Assembly: GCA_964446745.1 (NCBI GenBank)
Contig: CAYURR010000137.1
Location: 1-8,002, forward strand
Source of the DNA: CAYURR01 sp964446745
GTDB lineage: Bacteria; Bacillota; Clostridia; Lachnospirales; WQUN01
DNA length: 8,002 nt
Direction of reading: 5' to 3'
The position numbers were made by a program, and so were the translations under genes. Positions 6,030 through 8,002 of this stretch are shown one piece after another. Within the stretch, counting starts at the first letter, position 1. The number at the start of each line of letters is the position of its first letter. The notes under the pieces are model-generated. The model searched no databases and had not been told where the DNA came from. It was given only the letters and a program-made list of their open reading frames with translations.

Positions 6030-6471
6030 GACTATTAAATTTAAACGGACGCATTTGTCAGAATGCGTCCGTCTTTACATGGAAACATTTCATAATCCTC
6101 CGTTTTCATTTGATTGGCTGACAGAGGATAAGGCTCAAATCTATATTCAGGACATAGTAAATAACAAAAAATTTTGTGGATTCGCTTTATGTGATGCAAA
6201 CGAAATGTTTATTGGGTTTTGTCTCGGTATGATAAATGATTATTTCATTAGTCGTATTTATGATGTCGCTGAGATATTTGTTAGACCATGCAGTAGAGGG
6301 CAGGGTTATGGGTCCATGTTTTTAAAACAAATTGAGCAATTATTAATGCAACAAGATGTTACCCATTTATCCTTATATACCCAAAAGAGTCTTGATGCAT
6401 ATCAATTTTATATAAAAAATGGGCTTATAGAAAGCCCAGATACAGTACAGATGATCAAGGAATTAATTTAA
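6010..6471 (+). CDS. GNAT-family N-acetyltransferase
   Basis: Predicted acetyl-CoA-dependent acetyltransferase, 153 residues, one GNAT domain. The acetyl-CoA pyrophosphate-binding motif A is VRPCSRGQGYG (91-101, R/Q-x-x-G-x-G form), preceded by the AEIFV strand; motif B-like SLDAYQFYIKNGL is at 127-139. The N-terminal strand and helix (IKFKRTHLSECVRLYMETF) support the ATG at 6010, which has TGAGG (5998-6002) seven bases upstream. The start lies inside maf, overlapping it by 20 nt, so translation is probably coupled. Its 3' end overlaps the convergent kinase/nucleotidyltransferase gene by 4 nt. The substrate is unknown. Beside maf, acetylation of an amino-sugar precursor (as PseH does for pseudaminic acid) is plausible but not shown by any residue I can point to. 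Two hairpins lie inside its coding sequence. Confidence 0.85.
   Translation: MIIGPAKTIKFKRTHLSECVRLYMETFHNPPFSFDWLTEDKAQIYIQDIVNNKKFCGFALCDANEMFIGFCLGMINDYFISRIYDVAEIFVRPCSRGQGYGSMFLKQIEQLLMQQDVTHLSLYTQKSLDAYQFYIKNGLIESPDTVQMIKELI
6045..6072. terminator. 11-bp perfect inverted repeat inside GNAT 5' coding region, candidate weak terminator/attenuator
   Basis: ACGGACGCATT (6045-6055) and AATGCGTCCGT (6062-6072) are perfect complements around a six-base loop. It lies 16 nt after the maf stop. On the plus strand only CTTTACAT follows, a poor U-tract. On the minus strand TTTAAATTTAAT follows, which is better. It could partly end maf transcripts before GNAT, or stop antisense transcripts entering maf. 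Confidence 0.5.
6414..6438 (-). terminator. intrinsic terminator of the minus-strand kinase/nucleotidyltransferase gene, inside GNAT 3' end
   Basis: On the minus strand, TGGGCTT (6438-6432), a five-base loop and AAGCCCA (6426-6420) form a 7-bp stem followed at once by six T (6419-6414). It lies 30 nt past the stop of the 510-residue gene. On the plus strand no T-run follows, so it should work in one direction only. It is fully embedded in GNAT codons. Confidence 0.75.
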
Positions 6472-8000
6472 ATATTTAACAATGTACTTGCAAATTTCAT
6501 CAAATGAACCTTCTCCACAGGTTTTTCATTTCCTATGATATTGGCAGCGAGTGCTCCGGCAGCATTTGATAGAAATGTGGATATATCTATAGGAGTTTCC
6601 GCAATGCTTGCTAAGGATGACATAGCATAAAAGGCATCGCCTGCTCCTATTGTGTCCTTGACTGTCAATGTAAATGCAGGGCTATCTATGATATACCCAT
6701 TTTTACCTATGCCATATGCCCCTAAAGAACCACGGGTCAGCCACCCGAGCGCGTCAAAATGCTTCTGGAAATTTTGAAGCGCAGTAGTATCATCCAAAAG
6801 ATTATTTCCGACCGCAAGCTGCAATTCACGTTGATCCAAAGCAAAGCTGTCAATTCGGTTATATTTCGTTATGATGTTCATACCTAAATTAGATGAATTA
6901 GTCTGACAATTTACGCATAGATATTTTGCCTTTCGTTGAACGATGTCCATGACCACAGGGTCTATAAGACCATGACCAAAATCACATACTATTACCCCAT
7001 CATACTGATCTATTACTCTTTCCAGTTTAATATGCAATCTGTGTAGTAAGTCTTCGTTAACATACATCTTTTCAGGTAAGTTGTTGCACGAAAATAATTT
7101 GTTGAATTCATCTCTTTTTTCGTTTTTTGTTAAATAACGCTTCTTAATGATGGTATTATAGCCATCACCGCATTCGAGCACGATCTTCATACGGTCACTT
7201 AGTGCGTTTAATATACGACTATGGAGATGGCTTTCACTTCCCATTACAGACATAAGTGTAACATTATCGCAGAATTCTGATATATGTCGGGCTACAGCTA
7301 AAGAACCACCAAAATACATTTCAGACGATATGTGGCGAGTCGAATATCCGGTATCCTTATACATTAAGCCTTGCACATTGCAAAATATGTATTCATCAAA
7401 TATCACATCGCCAATAACCAACACTTTTAGGTTACGAAATCTTTCAACCACTTCTTTTATCGTTGTAAAATTAACATGTTTTGAAAAATCAACTAAATAC
7501 TTTTTTAGCTCTGGCGAAAATGAAGGCAATCCAATATTTATAAGCTTGGATGAACTAAACACATTACCCTTTGAAAAGTATACACGCCCTCCATATGATT
7601 CTATCAGAGCTTTTTCATGAGCAATCTGTCCTGTGACATCGGTATTAATCTCCGCAAACTCAGAGCCTTTTACATAAATATCCGGTTGTACGATCTCAAC
7701 TATATCATCGGATGTATACCCTTCGGATAACATTACATAATCAATAGGGGCCAATGATGAAAGGAAATATAGACGAGTGTCATCATCAAAGTATGGTCTG
7801 TCTATACCTTTTCGGACAAATTTAGCCATTGTAACGGATACTACAAGAACATCTCCCTGCTTTTTTGCATCCTCGAAATGTATAAGATGTCCCGGATGAA
7901 CAAGATCAAATACCCCATGACATAAGACTATTACTTTGTTTTCAGATTTTAATTCTGCTCTAAGCTCGTTAAATTCATTTTTAGTAACAATTCTAGCCAT
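6468..8000 (-). CDS. bifunctional nucleotidyltransferase-PfkB kinase, HldE-like with reversed domain order
   Basis: Predicted to activate a sugar phosphate for glycan synthesis. Residues about 20-156 are a cytidylyltransferase-like domain: CHGVFDLVHPGHLIHFEDAK with the HPGH nucleotide-binding motif at 35-38, YVKGSEF at 109-115 and SSSKLI at 149-154. Residues about 191-510 are a PfkB/ribokinase-fold kinase: LVIGDVIFDEYI (194-205), FGGSLAVARHI (230-240), TRGSLGAYG (422-430) and DTIGAGDAF (449-457) with catalytic Asp455. Escherichia coli HldE, which makes ADP-glycero-manno-heptose, has the kinase first, so the order here is reversed. The usual GGAANVA of RfaE-type kinases is replaced by GGSLAVA, so the sugar may differ. 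The ATG at 8000 gives a natural N-terminus, but the ribosome binding site is outside the window. It converges on GNAT with a 4-nt overlap. Its role in flagellar or surface glycan formation is inferred. Confidence 0.85.
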   Translation of the reverse strand: MARIVTKNEFNELRAELKSENKVIVLCHGVFDLVHPGHLIHFEDAKKQGDVLVVSVTMAKFVRKGIDRPYFDDDTRLYFLSSLAPIDYVMLSEGYTSDDIVEIVQPDIYVKGSEFAEINTDVTGQIAHEKALIESYGGRVYFSKGNVFSSSKLINIGLPSFSPELKKYLVDFSKHVNFTTIKEVVERFRNLKVLVIGDVIFDEYIFCNVQGLMYKDTGYSTRHISSEMYFGGSLAVARHISEFCDNVTLMSVMGSESHLHSRILNALSDRMKIVLECGDGYNTIIKKRYLTKNEKRDEFNKLFSCNNLPEKMYVNEDLLHRLHIKLERVIDQYDGVIVCDFGHGLIDPVVMDIVQRKAKYLCVNCQTNSSNLGMNIITKYNRIDSFALDQRELQLAVGNNLLDDTTALQNFQKHFDALGWLTRGSLGAYGIGKNGYIIDSPAFTLTVKDTIGAGDAFYAMSSLASIAETPIDISTFLSNAAGALAANIIGNEKPVEKVHLMKFASTLLNI

Positions 8001-8002
8001 TA

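Noticed and set aside
1..8002. CRISPR arrays, insertion sequences, tRNA or rRNA genes, phage attachment sites
   Set aside because: No repeated spacer units, transposase-like proteins, terminal inverted repeats or RNA gene-like segments were seen by reading both strands.

Overview
The window looks like chromosomal DNA from a motile Gram-positive Clostridia-type bacterium. The reasons are strong GGAGG-type ribosome binding sites before ATG starts, a stand-alone ACT protein of the UPF0735/PheB type typical of Firmicutes, and a short clostridial-style flagellin. No species can be named from the sequence alone.

Layout. Positions 21-2668 hold a tight minus-strand operon: an HTH+ACT protein, homoserine dehydrogenase (hom), then homoserine kinase (thrB). 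Together the two enzymes convert aspartate semialdehyde to O-phosphohomoserine, the precursor of threonine. Positions 2669-2891 are a divergent control region with two back-to-back promoters that look almost alike, separated by A-tracts. The flagellin side has a leader of about 85 nt with two small hairpins that present GGA in their loops, the second one covering the ribosome binding site. This is the arrangement expected for CsrA control of flagellin translation. The flagellin gene (2892-3740) ends in a clear intrinsic terminator.

After that terminator the base composition drops from about half G+C to about 35%. The plus-strand genes that follow are a 110-residue helical protein of unknown function, a Maf-type (DUF115) flagellin glycosyltransferase, and a GNAT acetyltransferase whose start overlaps the Maf gene by 20 nt. 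Converging on them from the minus strand is a fused nucleotidyltransferase + PfkB kinase, with the two halves of HldE (ADP-heptose synthesis) in reversed order.

How the genes may work together (inference): the flagellin is the protein acceptor, Maf attaches a sugar to it, and the GNAT and the kinase/nucleotidyltransferase fusion help make or modify the activated sugar. The low-G+C block therefore reads as one edge of a flagellar or surface glycan locus continuing to the right of the window. Two hairpins buried in the GNAT coding sequence appear to terminate transcripts in this convergent region.

The most noteworthy items are the predicted double CsrA-binding leader, the reversed HldE-like fusion beside Maf, the unknown 110-residue protein, the altered ligand turn in the homoserine dehydrogenase ACT domain next to a separate ACT protein, and the coding-embedded terminators.
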